Assembly (NCBI GenBank): GCA_022509025.1 | Contig: JAFLUB010000029.1 | Location: forward strand, 1 to 35,222 | Length of the DNA stretch: 35,222 nt | Source of the DNA: Oscillospiraceae bacterium | Lineage (GTDB): Bacteria; Bacillota; Clostridia; UBA1381 | Direction of reading: 5' to 3' | Shown: piece after piece, positions 1-8,300 of the stretch | Layout: each line of letters begins with the position of its first letter | How positions within the stretch are numbered: position 1 is the first letter of the stretch | The notes under the pieces: generated by a model | Databases searched by the model: none | Told to the model about the DNA's origin: nothing | What the model saw: only the letters and a program-made list of their open reading frames with translations | Program-made: the position numbers and the translations under genes

Positions 1-905
1 CAGTCATGGTGGTGATCACAGTCACAGTCACAGTCACAGCCGCAGTCAGGACGCGGTACTGACGGGTCTTCCTGACCGGCATCTAAGAACTCGCATCTCT
101 CCGGCGGGAAGAATTCGTCAACAGGGAAATCTATACGCTCAAAGAGGTCACATGGATTATCGTCTGTTGCGCCTACACATTCCTTCTGCGGGATACAGAA
201 GTCATACGACGGGATGAGCAGCTGAACGCGTCTTTCAAGCTTGATTATTGAGAATACTCCCAATGATACAAACACGTTCTTTGACTCGTTACCGAGGATA
301 AAGCTGTCGTCAAATACTCTGCAAACCGATTCCGGCACTGACGCCAAATCAAAATCATCGTCACAGCAGCATAATCTCTTATCACGCACGTCTACCAACT
401 TCGCTCCCAATGTAATCGGGTCTACCACCTCAACTACTGCATGTGGCATATTGGTCTTTTTCCAGAGCTGTGCGTCAAACGCATCCTCCTTATACTTCGA
501 CTCGAATATTTTCGCATTTCCCTCTGAGCCAAAGAGTATTACCTTCTTATCAAAGGTTGCAAGACCTTCTACCATTGTAGGACGTGTTGCGCCTGTGAAT
601 GCCGCAAGAGTTACTCTGAAGAAGTACTTTAAATCAACTGAGTAAAAACCGCGGTTAAACGGTACGGGTTCCACATCTGAAAATACCCAGATGACTTCAG
701 CCTTTGTACATTTTACGTTTATAGCTCTGTCCACGACCTCTTGGCCGCAAGCGGTAAGATATACGCGTATGTTTTCCAAACAGTCCTTATCCCTGCAGCT
801 ATCATAAATTTTATCAGTATGTATGCAGACAGCTTCACGGAAATTCGTGTCGCAGGGGAAATCGTTTGCGCCGCCCACGCTGCAATTTCTGTTACAATCA
901 GCCAT
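1..905 (-). CDS. Conserved hypothetical protein with Cys-Asp tail (3' end beyond window)
   Basis: Reading from the ATG at 905 the frame is open for 301 codons to the window edge, so the C-terminus is missing. A fair ribosome site (AAAGGA) lies 8-9 nt upstream. The protein starts MADCNRNCSVGG and contains the stretches REAVCIHTDKIYDSCRDKDC and VEPVPFNRGFYSVDLKYFF, which I recall from uncharacterised proteins widespread in Clostridia. There is no signal peptide or membrane segment. Cysteines cluster near the N-terminus, in a CCC patch near residue 190, and in a terminal run of alternating Cys-Asp (CGCDCDCDCD) followed by histidines, which looks metal-binding or disulfide-forming. The tail is encoded by a 6-bp tandem repeat at about 17-50. 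Function unknown; a coat or envelope role is only a guess, supported weakly by a sigma-K-like promoter. Confidence 0.8.
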   Translation of the reverse strand, partial: MADCNRNCSVGGANDFPCDTNFREAVCIHTDKIYDSCRDKDCLENIRVYLTACGQEVVDRAINVKCTKAEVIWVFSDVEPVPFNRGFYSVDLKYFFRVTLAAFTGATRPTMVEGLATFDKKVILFGSEGNAKIFESKYKEDAFDAQLWKKTNMPHAVVEVVDPITLGAKLVDVRDKRLCCCDDDFDLASVPESVCRVFDDSFILGNESKNVFVSLGVFSIIKLERRVQLLIPSYDFCIPQKECVGATDDNPCDLFERIDFPVDEFFPPERCEFLDAGQEDPSVPRPDCGCDCDCDCDHHHD

Positions 906-948
906 TAAAAATCATTCCTTTCTATAACTTCGGGTTGTTCCCTTGCTA

Positions 949-976
949 TAGAATATGTTTTTCATAAAAAAGTGTG
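949..976 (-). promoter_or_regulatory. Possible sporulation (sigma-K-like) promoter
   Basis: Upstream of the ATG at 905, the minus strand reads CACA (976-973) and then CATATTCTA (957-949), with 16 nt between the AC and the CATA. This matches the mother-cell sigma-K pattern (AC, 16-17 nt, CATAnnnTA). No good sigma-A TTGACA/TATAAT pair is seen in this 90-nt gap. The motif is short and could be chance. Confidence 0.25.
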
Positions 977-994
977 CATACAATTAAACCGAAT

Positions 995-1750
995 TCACAA
1001 TAAACATAGCGCCGACAGTAGATAAAATATTATCATTATTACAGGCTGATGAATGAGATATATCACAAGCGAATGTCTTCCGGGCCATTCGAGGAACGTA
1101 GTTGTTTTATGTTCAAGGAGCCTGAACAAATTTTTCTTTTCAAATATTCCACACACAAAGTAACCTGTTATGAAAAGGAGTATCCACGGAAGCACCGGGA
1201 AATAGTCACTGGAGGAAAAATCTGACGGCGGGAATCCCCAGAACGCAGTGAATAAATTTCCATACAATCCATGCGGCAGGCTTATAATCTCCCGTCCGGC
1301 GAATCCGATATATCCGCTGTTTATATTTCTGAGGAAAACAAACAGTAAAAAGCTTATAACCATTCCGATTACCGGATTGCATTTTTTTAGCAGTTTATGC
1401 GGTATAATCATTATAATCATACAAGAGCCCAACAAAGTCAGGATTCCGAAAACAACTCTGCTATCGGGAGAAAAAAACACCGTCATAGCAGTGACGAGTA
1501 ATCCTGCGACAGAAACAATTATTCCCCTTTTCAATCTTTTACTGCTTATACGCCAGCAAAAGCCGGAAAGGAGTATAAATGTCCAACATATACTCTGCTG
1601 CCATATATACGCCGCATCCGACTTATACCAAGACCAGTTAAAACCTTCTATATAAACCAAATCCCACACGGCATGGTAAACTATCATACTTATTAATGCC
1701 GCGCCACGGATTAAATCAAGAACATAATATCTTTTCATATCTCTTATCAT
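995..1750 (-). CDS. HGSNAT-type (DUF1624) integral membrane protein
   Basis: 251 residues. The N-terminus (YVLDLIRGAALISMIVYHAV followed by WDL) is the hallmark of the heparan-alpha-glucosaminide N-acetyltransferase catalytic family (PF07786, formerly DUF1624), relatives of acyltransferase-3 membrane proteins. About seven hydrophobic segments span the chain, and it ends in IYLIHQPVIMIIFYLL, as family members do. Bacterial homologues are thought to transfer acetyl groups to envelope glycans, but the substrate is not predictable. The ATG overlaps the larB stop as ATGA (1750-1747), so translation is probably coupled to larB. A second ATG at residue 5 (1738) is an alternative start. No clear Shine-Dalgarno precedes either. 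Confidence 0.85.
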   Translation of the reverse strand: MIRDMKRYYVLDLIRGAALISMIVYHAVWDLVYIEGFNWSWYKSDAAYIWQQSICWTFILLSGFCWRISSKRLKRGIIVSVAGLLVTAMTVFFSPDSRVVFGILTLLGSCMIIMIIPHKLLKKCNPVIGMVISFLLFVFLRNINSGYIGFAGREIISLPHGLYGNLFTAFWGFPPSDFSSSDYFPVLPWILLFITGYFVCGIFEKKNLFRLLEHKTTTFLEWPGRHSLVIYLIHQPVIMIIFYLLSALCLL

Positions 1751-2493
1751 ATATGATTAATCATACTTGCCAGATACCCTGCACCGAAACCGTTATCAAT
1801 ATTCACAACACTTACTCCGCTCGCACAGGAATTAAGCATTGACAGCAATGCTGACAGCCCGCCAAATGACGCGCCGTAGCCTATACTCGTTGGAACGGCA
1901 ATAACAGGACAGTCTGCCAGACCGCCTATAACGCTTGCAAGCGCACCTTCCATACCTGCGATAGCTATAATTACCTTTGCCTTCATAATTTCTTCTGAAT
2001 GCGCGAAAAGGCGGTGTATCCCTGCGACACCCACATCATATAGACGTATTACTCTGTTACCCAAAGCCTCGGCAGTAAGCGCGGCTTCTTCCGCGACAGG
2101 TATATCGCTTGTTCCACCTGTTGCTATAACAATCTCTGTTTCGGTATCAGGCTTCGGCATTTCACCCACTATTCCTATTCTGCATACTTCATAATATTTT
2201 AACGGCAGAGCTTTTTCTGCTTCGTTTGCCGCATCGCGGCTCATTCTTGTAATCAGAACGGTATTCTGACCTTTTTCAAGTAATTTTTTCGCTATATCCA
2301 CAATCTGCTCAGAAGTCTTGCCCGCGCCGTATATCACTTCAGCCGCGCCCTGTCTTATACCGCGGTGATGGTCTAACTTCGCAAAGCCCAAATCCTCGAA
2401 CGGCATTGTTTTAAATTTAAGCACGGCGTCATCAACGGAAAGTTTTCCGTCAGCTATCTGAGTCAGTAATTGTTTAAGCTCCTTTTGTTCCAT
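1747..2493 (-). CDS. larB: LarB, nickel-pincer cofactor biosynthesis carboxylase/hydrolase
   Basis: 248 residues, the usual LarB length. LarB carboxylates nicotinic acid adenine dinucleotide at pyridinium C5 and releases AMP, giving pyridinium-3,5-biscarboxylate mononucleotide, the first step to the nickel-pincer cofactor of lactate racemase-like enzymes. The N-terminal helical part (LLTQIADGKLSVDDAV, LGFAKLDHHRGIRQGAAEVI) and the PurE-like C-terminal part (ATGGTSDIPVAEEA, GMEGALASVIGGL, VPTSIGYGASFGGL) are diagnostic. Cys223, in LNSCASGV, sits where the LarB catalytic cysteine is expected. GGAGG lies 7 nt before the ATG. No larC, larE or larA is in the window, so the rest of the pathway must be elsewhere. 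It lies in a MATE-larB-HGSNAT transcription unit. Confidence 0.95.
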   Translation of the reverse strand: MEQKELKQLLTQIADGKLSVDDAVLKFKTMPFEDLGFAKLDHHRGIRQGAAEVIYGAGKTSEQIVDIAKKLLEKGQNTVLITRMSRDAANEAEKALPLKYYEVCRIGIVGEMPKPDTETEIVIATGGTSDIPVAEEAALTAEALGNRVIRLYDVGVAGIHRLFAHSEEIMKAKVIIAIAGMEGALASVIGGLADCPVIAVPTSIGYGASFGGLSALLSMLNSCASGVSVVNIDNGFGAGYLASMINHI

Positions 2494-2505
2494 ATTAATC
2501 CTCCA

Positions 2506-2628
2506 TTACGCTATCTTGTAGCGACACAAACTGTAACGTGGAAAAGGAGCAAGTAGATTGCCATTTTGAGGAACGCAGTCGTATACAGATACTTCAAGTT
2601 CCGAAAAAGGGTGAGATACACCGCTCAT
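2506..2628 (-). CDS. Possible 40-residue small protein between MATE and larB
   Basis: An ATG at 2628 opens a 40-codon frame (MSGVSHPFSELEVSVYDC at its start) ending in TAA at 2506, 12 nt before the larB start. TAGGAG lies about 15 nt upstream of the ATG, which is too far for an ideal site. There is no signal peptide or recognisable motif. Without it, this 158-nt gap inside the operon would be empty. It may equally be leader RNA of larB. Confidence 0.2.
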   Translation of the reverse strand: MSGVSHPFSELEVSVYDCVPQNGNLLAPFPRYSLCRYKIA

Positions 2629-2651
2629 TTTTCACATTACAATCTCCTAAA

Positions 2652-4037
2652 CTAAATCTTTATATTAATCCACTTACCTGCTTTAAAACGTATTGTGGCA
2701 AAGACATATCTTGAAAGCTGGTCGCCAAGCACGCCGAGCCATATACCGGCTATACCCCAGCCAAGTGTGTAGCCGCACAGATACGACACACCTGTTCGGA
2801 TAATCGTTACGCTTATCATGGATGCGACAGCTGTATAGAGTGTATCGCCCGCGCCCCTGAGACAGCCCATATAAACCACCTGACGTATCTGGAACAGTAC
2901 AACAAATATAATTATGTGCATAATTGTCACACCTATTGCGACGATATCCGCCTCCCTGAAAAACAATTCCATAAGGAGCTTTGCGCCGAAGAAATAAATC
3001 ACAGCCAGCGAGACAGAAATAATACCGCCAATCATCTGGCAGGTTCGTCCGAATTCCTTAGCTCTTTCAGGCTTTCTTTCGCCCAGACTTCTGCCAATGA
3101 GCGCTACCGCTGCCGTCTGGAGTCCGTCTCCGAACGCGAATGACAGTCCCATTATATTCATTCCCACCTGATGCGCCGCCATAGCCGCATTTCCCTGTTT
3201 TGCCGCCATAATAGCTGTCATCATAAAACCTATACGCATGAGAATCTGTTCAAAGAAAACACTGTATCCGACTTTTACAATATTCTTAAACGCATTCCAG
3301 GATGGAATAATCTTCTCTTTTATTATGTACGGAATACTTACAAAAATATCCGGTTTCATGAGAGATATGATACTCATTATACACGATACAACCGTACCGA
3401 GTACAGTAGCGATTGCCGCACCCTTTATACCGAGTGCCGGGAAGCCGAGATGACCGTTAATAAGAAGATAATTGAAAACTATATTAAGAGTATTTGATGT
3501 GATATTGGTACGCATTGTTATCTTCGTGTTACCTGCGCCGCGCTGAGCTGAATTGATACCCATCTGGACACAGTTGAAAATCATACCGCCCATTATGATA
3601 CGGTAATAGATTACGGCGCTGTCATGTGTTTCGGGTGATGAGCCGCACAAAGACATAATATACGGCGCGAGAGCGACAAATGCTATACTTAAAACTACAG
3701 CCAAAGCAATAATCAGAACCAAAGCAGTAACCAGGATATTATTCGCTTCTTTACGCTTACTCTCACCGAAGCGTCTCGCGACCAGAGCCGACAGCGATAC
3801 ATTAATCGCGAGAAAGACAGCCAGACCCATGAACTTAGGCTGGGTTGTAAGCCCGACTGCCGCGACAGCGTTTGAGCCTAATGAGCTTACCATCAGCGAA
3901 TCTATAAGACCTGCAAATGCCACAAAGAACGATTCCACAATAGCCGGAACCGCCATGCTCATTGCTGTGCGTATAGTTTTCCTGTTATACCTTTTCACGT
4001 TAATCCATCCCTCTTCTGATAATATAACTCTTTTCAT
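2652..4037 (-). CDS. MATE-family multidrug/cation antiporter
   Basis: About 460 residues with 12 predicted membrane helices in two homologous halves. The N-terminal half carries MAVPAIVESFFVAFAGLIDS and the second half FGDGLQTAAVALIGRSLGER, both typical of MATE exporters, which use Na+ or H+ gradients to expel drugs or metabolites through the plasma membrane. The frame is open to a GTG at 4067, but a good promoter (4058-4086) lies over that codon, so it cannot be the start. The ATG at 4037 would leave a leader of about 14 nt and has AGG only 3 nt away. A GTG at 3998 has GGGATGG 6 nt upstream and gives an N-terminus (VKRYNRKTIRTAMSM) more typical of the family. I list the ATG, but 3998 is a serious alternative. 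First gene of the MATE-larB-HGSNAT unit. Confidence 0.9.
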   Translation of the reverse strand: MKRVILSEEGWINVKRYNRKTIRTAMSMAVPAIVESFFVAFAGLIDSLMVSSLGSNAVAAVGLTTQPKFMGLAVFLAINVSLSALVARRFGESKRKEANNILVTALVLIIALAVVLSIAFVALAPYIMSLCGSSPETHDSAVIYYRIIMGGMIFNCVQMGINSAQRGAGNTKITMRTNITSNTLNIVFNYLLINGHLGFPALGIKGAAIATVLGTVVSCIMSIISLMKPDIFVSIPYIIKEKIIPSWNAFKNIVKVGYSVFFEQILMRIGFMMTAIMAAKQGNAAMAAHQVGMNIMGLSFAFGDGLQTAAVALIGRSLGERKPERAKEFGRTCQMIGGIISVSLAVIYFFGAKLLMELFFREADIVAIGVTIMHIIIFVVLFQIRQVVYMGCLRGAGDTLYTAVASMISVTIIRTGVSYLCGYTLGWGIAGIWLGVLGDQLSRYVFATIRFKAGKWINIKI

Positions 4038-4057
4038 TTTCCTGATTTTCTTTTTTA

Positions 4058-4086
4058 AGTATATCACATCGGAAATTTTTTCACAA
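4058..4086 (-). promoter_or_regulatory. Sigma-A promoter for the MATE-larB unit
   Basis: Minus strand: TTGTGA at 4086-4081, 17-nt spacer, TATACT at 4063-4058 preceded by TGA (extended -10). The start point would fall near 4051. It points away from the plus-strand promoter 28 nt beyond, so the two form a divergent control region. Confidence 0.65.
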
Positions 4087-4113
4087 CCTGTAAAATTAAA
4101 AATATCGGAATTA

Positions 4114-4142
4114 TTGATTTATAATGTCGTATATGCTACAAT
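4114..4142 (+). promoter_or_regulatory. Sigma-A promoter for the ACT-domain gene
   Basis: TTGATT at 4114-4119, exactly 17 nt, then TACAAT at 4137-4142 with an upstream TGC (extended -10). The leader is about 20 nt and carries AAAGGTG at 4156-4162 before the ATG at 4170. Confidence 0.7.
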
Positions 4143-4169
4143 GCATATAGCAAAGAAAGGTGATTATAG

Positions 4170-4538
4170 ATGGAGCTGAAAATAATTGATAAGAATTTTT
4201 CGATATGCAAAGTAACCGACTTTTCCCAAACGGATTTGGGCGCTGAGTTCTGCTTTACAGCGAGGACAGATGAAGAATGCTCGCTTGTTTGTCCGGTGGA
4301 GAATGTTCCCTCAAACGTTACAACGCGTGACGATAATTGGAAAGCTTTACGGATACAGGGTGTGCTTGATTTTTCGCTTATAGGAATTTTATCGGGAATT
4401 TCTGCTGTGCTCGCGGAAAATAAAATAGGTATATTCGTCGTGTCCACGTATAATACCGATTATATACTGGTGAAGGAAAGTAATCTGGTCGCGGCGGTGG
4501 ACACGCTCAAAGAAAACGGGTATACGGTTATAAGCTGA
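4170..4538 (+). CDS. ACT domain-containing protein (CASTOR-like ACT fold)
   Basis: 122 residues. The C-terminal part (LDFSLIGILSGISAVLAENK, IGIFVVSTYNTDYILVKESN, AAVDTLKENGYTVIS) is the beta-alpha-beta ACT fold of the small clostridial ACT/CASTOR-type proteins, which bind amino acids or similar ligands as allosteric sensors. The N-terminal half (FSICKVTDFS, SLVCPVENVP) matches the usual first half of these proteins. It is cytosolic with no DNA-binding domain. It is monocistronic, divergent from the MATE gene, and closed by the terminator at 4607-4637. The ligand is not predictable. Confidence 0.85.
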   Translation: MELKIIDKNFSICKVTDFSQTDLGAEFCFTARTDEECSLVCPVENVPSNVTTRDDNWKALRIQGVLDFSLIGILSGISAVLAENKIGIFVVSTYNTDYILVKESNLVAAVDTLKENGYTVIS

Positions 4539-4601
4539 GAATAGAGAATGTGCTTGTTACAGAGAGACTATAGAGTTGGTGCAATATTGGAACAAAAAAA
4601 G

Positions 4602-4644
4602 AAAAAGTCCTGCTTTGATTTGTAATCAAAGCAGGGCTTTATTC
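4602..4644. terminator. Bidirectional rho-independent terminator
   Basis: A 14-bp stem (4607-4620 with 4624-4637, one G-T pair) with a 3-nt loop, flanked by an A-rich tract on the left and a T-rich tract on the right. It sits between the convergent ACT gene (plus) and the stalk-protein gene (minus), 11 nt before the latter's stop, and can serve both strands. Confidence 0.9.
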
Positions 4645-4648
4645 ATTT

Positions 4649-5092
4649 TCAGTTGTTTATGTTCTTTTCAATAGTTACAGTTTTTGTATCCTGATCCCAG
4701 CCAACTTTGCTGTTCATTCCCTCAGCAATCGCTCTTAAAGGAACAACTGTTCTGTCGCCGACAATCGTCGCAGGCACATCAAGTTCAACAGGCTCTTCAT
4801 TTATAAACATTGTTTTGGAATCAGCCTGCATTGTTATACTTACATCGCTTACCGGGTCATACGAAATAATAGTTTTCGTTTCTCCATCCCATTCTACAAC
4901 CGCACCAAGAGTTTCAAATATTGTGCGCATAGGGACAAGAGTGCGTCCTTCTTCGATATACGGAGCAACATCGGTAAACGTTACCTCTTTTCCATTTACA
5001 AGCACTTTTACTGTATCGTCTGCAAAAACTGAAGCGCTCAACGCTGCTGCAACCGTTATTGCTGATAAAACTATTGCAATTATCTTCTTCAT
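4649..5092 (-). CDS. Secreted copper-amine-oxidase-N-domain (stalk) protein
   Basis: 147 residues from the ATG at 5092, chosen over an in-frame ATG at 5113 because GGAGG lies 8 nt upstream of 5092. A signal peptide (MKKIIAIVLSAITVAAALSA, cleaved near SVFA-DD) is followed by one Cu_amine_oxidN1 (PF07833) domain: VNGKEVTFTDVAPYIEEGRT, LVPMRTIFETLGAVVEW and VGDRTVVPLRAIAEGM. This domain is common in exported clostridial proteins and lacks amine-oxidase catalytic residues. Its role is probably structural or wall-associated. It stands alone here, with its own promoter (5123-5151) and terminator, so it is not clearly part of the P1-P6 locus. Confidence 0.85.
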   Translation of the reverse strand: MKKIIAIVLSAITVAAALSASVFADDTVKVLVNGKEVTFTDVAPYIEEGRTLVPMRTIFETLGAVVEWDGETKTIISYDPVSDVSITMQADSKTMFINEEPVELDVPATIVGDRTVVPLRAIAEGMNSKVGWDQDTKTVTIEKNINN

Positions 5093-5122
5093 TATATTAC
5101 CTCCATAGTACATTATATTATA

Positions 5123-5151
5123 ATTATAACATAGGTTAGTTATAATTTCAA
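5123..5151 (-). promoter_or_regulatory. Strong sigma-A promoter of the stalk-protein gene
   Basis: Minus strand: TTGAAA at 5151-5146, 17-nt spacer, perfect TATAAT at 5128-5123 with TGT just upstream (extended -10). The leader to the ATG at 5092 is about 25 nt. Confidence 0.8.
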
Positions 5152-5220
5152 TAGCTAATTTTGCTTGACATGGAATACGTTAAGTGAAGCCGTGCGGGAC
5201 TGATTCGATTTAGATGCAGA

Positions 5221-5278
5221 ACGGACAAACCTCACCCGACGGCGTACAAGAGTACTCCGAATGGTGAGGTTTGTTCGT
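5221..5278. repeat. 58-nt long hairpin downstream of P6
   Basis: Arms 5221-5236 and 5263-5278 pair over 16 bp with one mismatch (core ACAAACCTCACC). Inside is a second stem, CGG-GTAC (5240-5247) with GTAC-CCG (5252-5259), closed by a 4-nt loop. There is no T-run on either side, so it is not a classical terminator, though it may slow or end P6 transcription or protect its 3' end. It lies in the 248-nt gap between P6 and the stalk gene. Confidence 0.6.
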
Positions 5279-5279
5279 A

Positions 5280-5312
5280 GTTTAAAGGCTTTTAGTGTAT
5301 ATGACCTTTAAA
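5280..5312. repeat. Inverted repeat just after the P6 stop
   Basis: GTTTAAAGG (5280-5288) and CCTTTAAAC (5304-5312) pair perfectly over 9 bp around a 15-nt loop, 28 nt beyond the P6 stop codon. With the larger hairpin at 5221-5278 it forms a tandem structured 3' region. Confidence 0.5.
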
Positions 5313-5340
5313 CGGTCTTCGTTAAATCGGGCAGTACCGA

Positions 5341-8300
5341 TTAATATTCACATGCTGCAAGCAATATATCGTTATATGCCCAGTGTGACGGGAATACATC
5401 CTCAAACGGACAATCAATTGTTCCGGATAATTCCGCTGTCATTTTTCTTCCGAGAACGCGGTTAATCATAGCCACAGCCTCGGCGCGGGTTATCGGATTT
5501 TTAGGATAGAATAATCCGCCTTCATATCCGCTTATAATACCCATTTCATACAATGTGTTAATCTGATTTTTGCACCAGCCGAACTCGGCTATATCATAAA
5601 ATGCATCCTCAGTTTCATCATCAGCATTTATACCGATAAATCTTGACACTATAGCGACAAATTCTGCTCTTGTCATTATATTTTCAGGACGGCATGATCC
5701 ATCCTCATAACCGGACAGATATCCTCTGGAAACAGCGAAATTAATATAATTTCTGTACCATGCGTCTTCTCTCACATCCCGGAAAATGTCATTATATAAT
5801 ACGTTTGAGTCAAAGTCGCCATTTAGCACTGACAAAATCTTTGCAATCTCAGCGCGGGTGACAGTGTCATCAGGTCTGAACTTCATTATACCGCCATAGG
5901 AAGAACCGCTGATATACGGTTCACCGCTATCCTGTACCAGTCCGGGAGTTGTTGTGCCCGGTTCTGACGTTTCAGACGGATTTACATCCGTACCGGTTCC
6001 CGGCGTCTGAGTCGGCTCTACTGTCGGCTTCGGCGTAGCGTTTTCGCCGCCTAAAGGACCACCCGAATTACTGTCGTTCTTATTGCTGCCCTTCTTTTTA
6101 GGCGTAACTGTTATACTTACGTAATACGTACGCTCTACGCCATACTCATTCACAACAGTGTAAGCAACAGGCGTTTCCGCTGACTCTGTGAAATCAACCG
6201 GTCCGCGCGGTGAGTAATCCACTCCGTCAAATTCAACCACCGGTTCTATGTCTGTCAATAAAGAACCGTTCTTCAGAGTCAAAGTGATGTTATTCTCTTC
6301 AAATACCGTCTCAGTATCCTGAGTCTCCACTGCAAAGCCCGTGATAGACGGGTCATGACCAAGCTTAATTACATGGACAGTGTATACTATATCATCATCT
6401 CCCGAAGAAGACAACGTATATGTCACAGGTTCATTGAAGTTCTGCGGTTCATCAATTGCGGGGGTTATATTATCCGCGTCAAATGTCAGCACCTTCGGTA
6501 CAACCGCCGAAATATCCAATGTGTACGGAACATTAATATAGATATCGGTTCCGTCAAACACGGTTTCACCCTCCTGAATTTCATCAGGGAGCGCAAACTC
6601 TATAAGATCACGCGGTGTGCGGCGCGGTATCGTTATACCCTCGCCTGTATACGTCATACTATAGCCGTCCAGCTTAATCTGCAACGTGTAATTTTTTTCA
6701 TTGACAGTATCATAGTTAACAGGAATATTCAAAATCAATAACGCTTTTCTGTCATTGAAAGAGCTTATTTTTCCGGTTATCTTCTCACCTGTATCTGATA
6801 TAGCAACCACTTCTGCAGACTCGAAGAATATTCCATCAATTGTTACAGGGACACTACCGCCGCGGAAATTGCTCGGGGATACAAACGAAACTTTTGAAAG
6901 CTCCGGAACTCCGTCACGCGCTATATGCACGGTGTATTGTCTGTCCTCATCATCCGCCGCAGAAACTGTGTAGACAAGCGACTTTGTATCATTGTCAAAA
7001 TCCTGCACAGGCTCTGAAGGAGAATAGCTGTCTCCGTCTATTGCGACAATGGTCGAAAGATTATATATATCGGTATCATAGCGTACTTTTATATATACAT
7101 CAGTATCAGTGATTTCCGCCGCGCCTACCTGGTTATTTACTATGAAGTTCGTGATAGTTCTCTTCTTTCTGCGCGGCACTGTTATTGTGGCAGGAGCGCC
7201 GTAAGGAATCGGGTCTTCAAAGCCATCAAGGTAGAATACCAATGTGTATCGCTTATCTTCCGTAACACTATAGTTATATGGAAGATTAAATACTGCGGAC
7301 GCATTGTGCCATTCGTCAAAGGTTACATCGCCTTCTATTTCTTCGCCTTCTCCATCTACCGGAACTGCCTTTACCTTGAAATCATAGAAGAATATACCCT
7401 GTACATCCACATTAATCTCTGTATCCTTAAATGTTTCAGGCGTATCTAATATGTTCACGGACGTTATAGAAGGAAGTCCCTGACGCTCAGCCGAAACGGT
7501 ATACGTTCTATCCGTGTCGTCATCCGCTGAAACAGTGTATATTACTTCTTTCTTATCAAAGTCCTGAGCAGTCGTTGGGGTGATGCTGTCGCCATCATAA
7601 CGGATAACCGGACGAATTGATGTTAAATCAAAATTATAAGGTACTGTGAATACTATTTTTCCACTATCCTCACCTTCGGTGATATCCGTTGAAGCAGAGC
7701 CGTTCACGCCGAAATATGTTATCTGACGCGTTTTACGTCTGGGGATAACAATTGTCGTTCCGTATAGCGTCTGCTGCACACCGTTGACATATACCTTTAT
7801 ATCATATATCTTATCAGCGGTAGTGTCTAAATTCGCAGGTAATTTGACAGAACCTGTCGCACGGCCTGAGTATCCTTCATACTTAACAGTTCCTTCTATC
7901 GGAGTTGCGCCTTCATCGCGCAATGTTATTGTAAATGTTACTTTATCCTTCGGAATATCAGTTTCCAGATACGGTACAAACAGACCTTCTATATCAAATG
8001 TGATATCCGTGTCACTGAAATTCACAGGCTGAGTCAGCGTAATCTTGTCAACCTTCGGTGAGCTTAATCTGCCGACATAAACTTTGTATTCTTCAGTAGA
8101 CAAATCATCCGCTGTCACAGTATACGTTACAACATTATTGAAGTTCTGAGCGCCCGTCGGAGCATAGTGATGACCGTCATAGAAAACTTTCGGTGTTATA
8201 CTTCTTAAATCTGTGTTATAAGGAACATAGATATAGATATCATTTCCATTTCTCGTCAGCTCACTCTGTCCATCCACAAGAATAATATCTGAAAGATACT

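Noticed and set aside
5221-5312. Integron attC-like site
   Set aside because: The folded shape is suggestive, but the R' and R'' core motifs are not convincing and no integrase or cassette is nearby.
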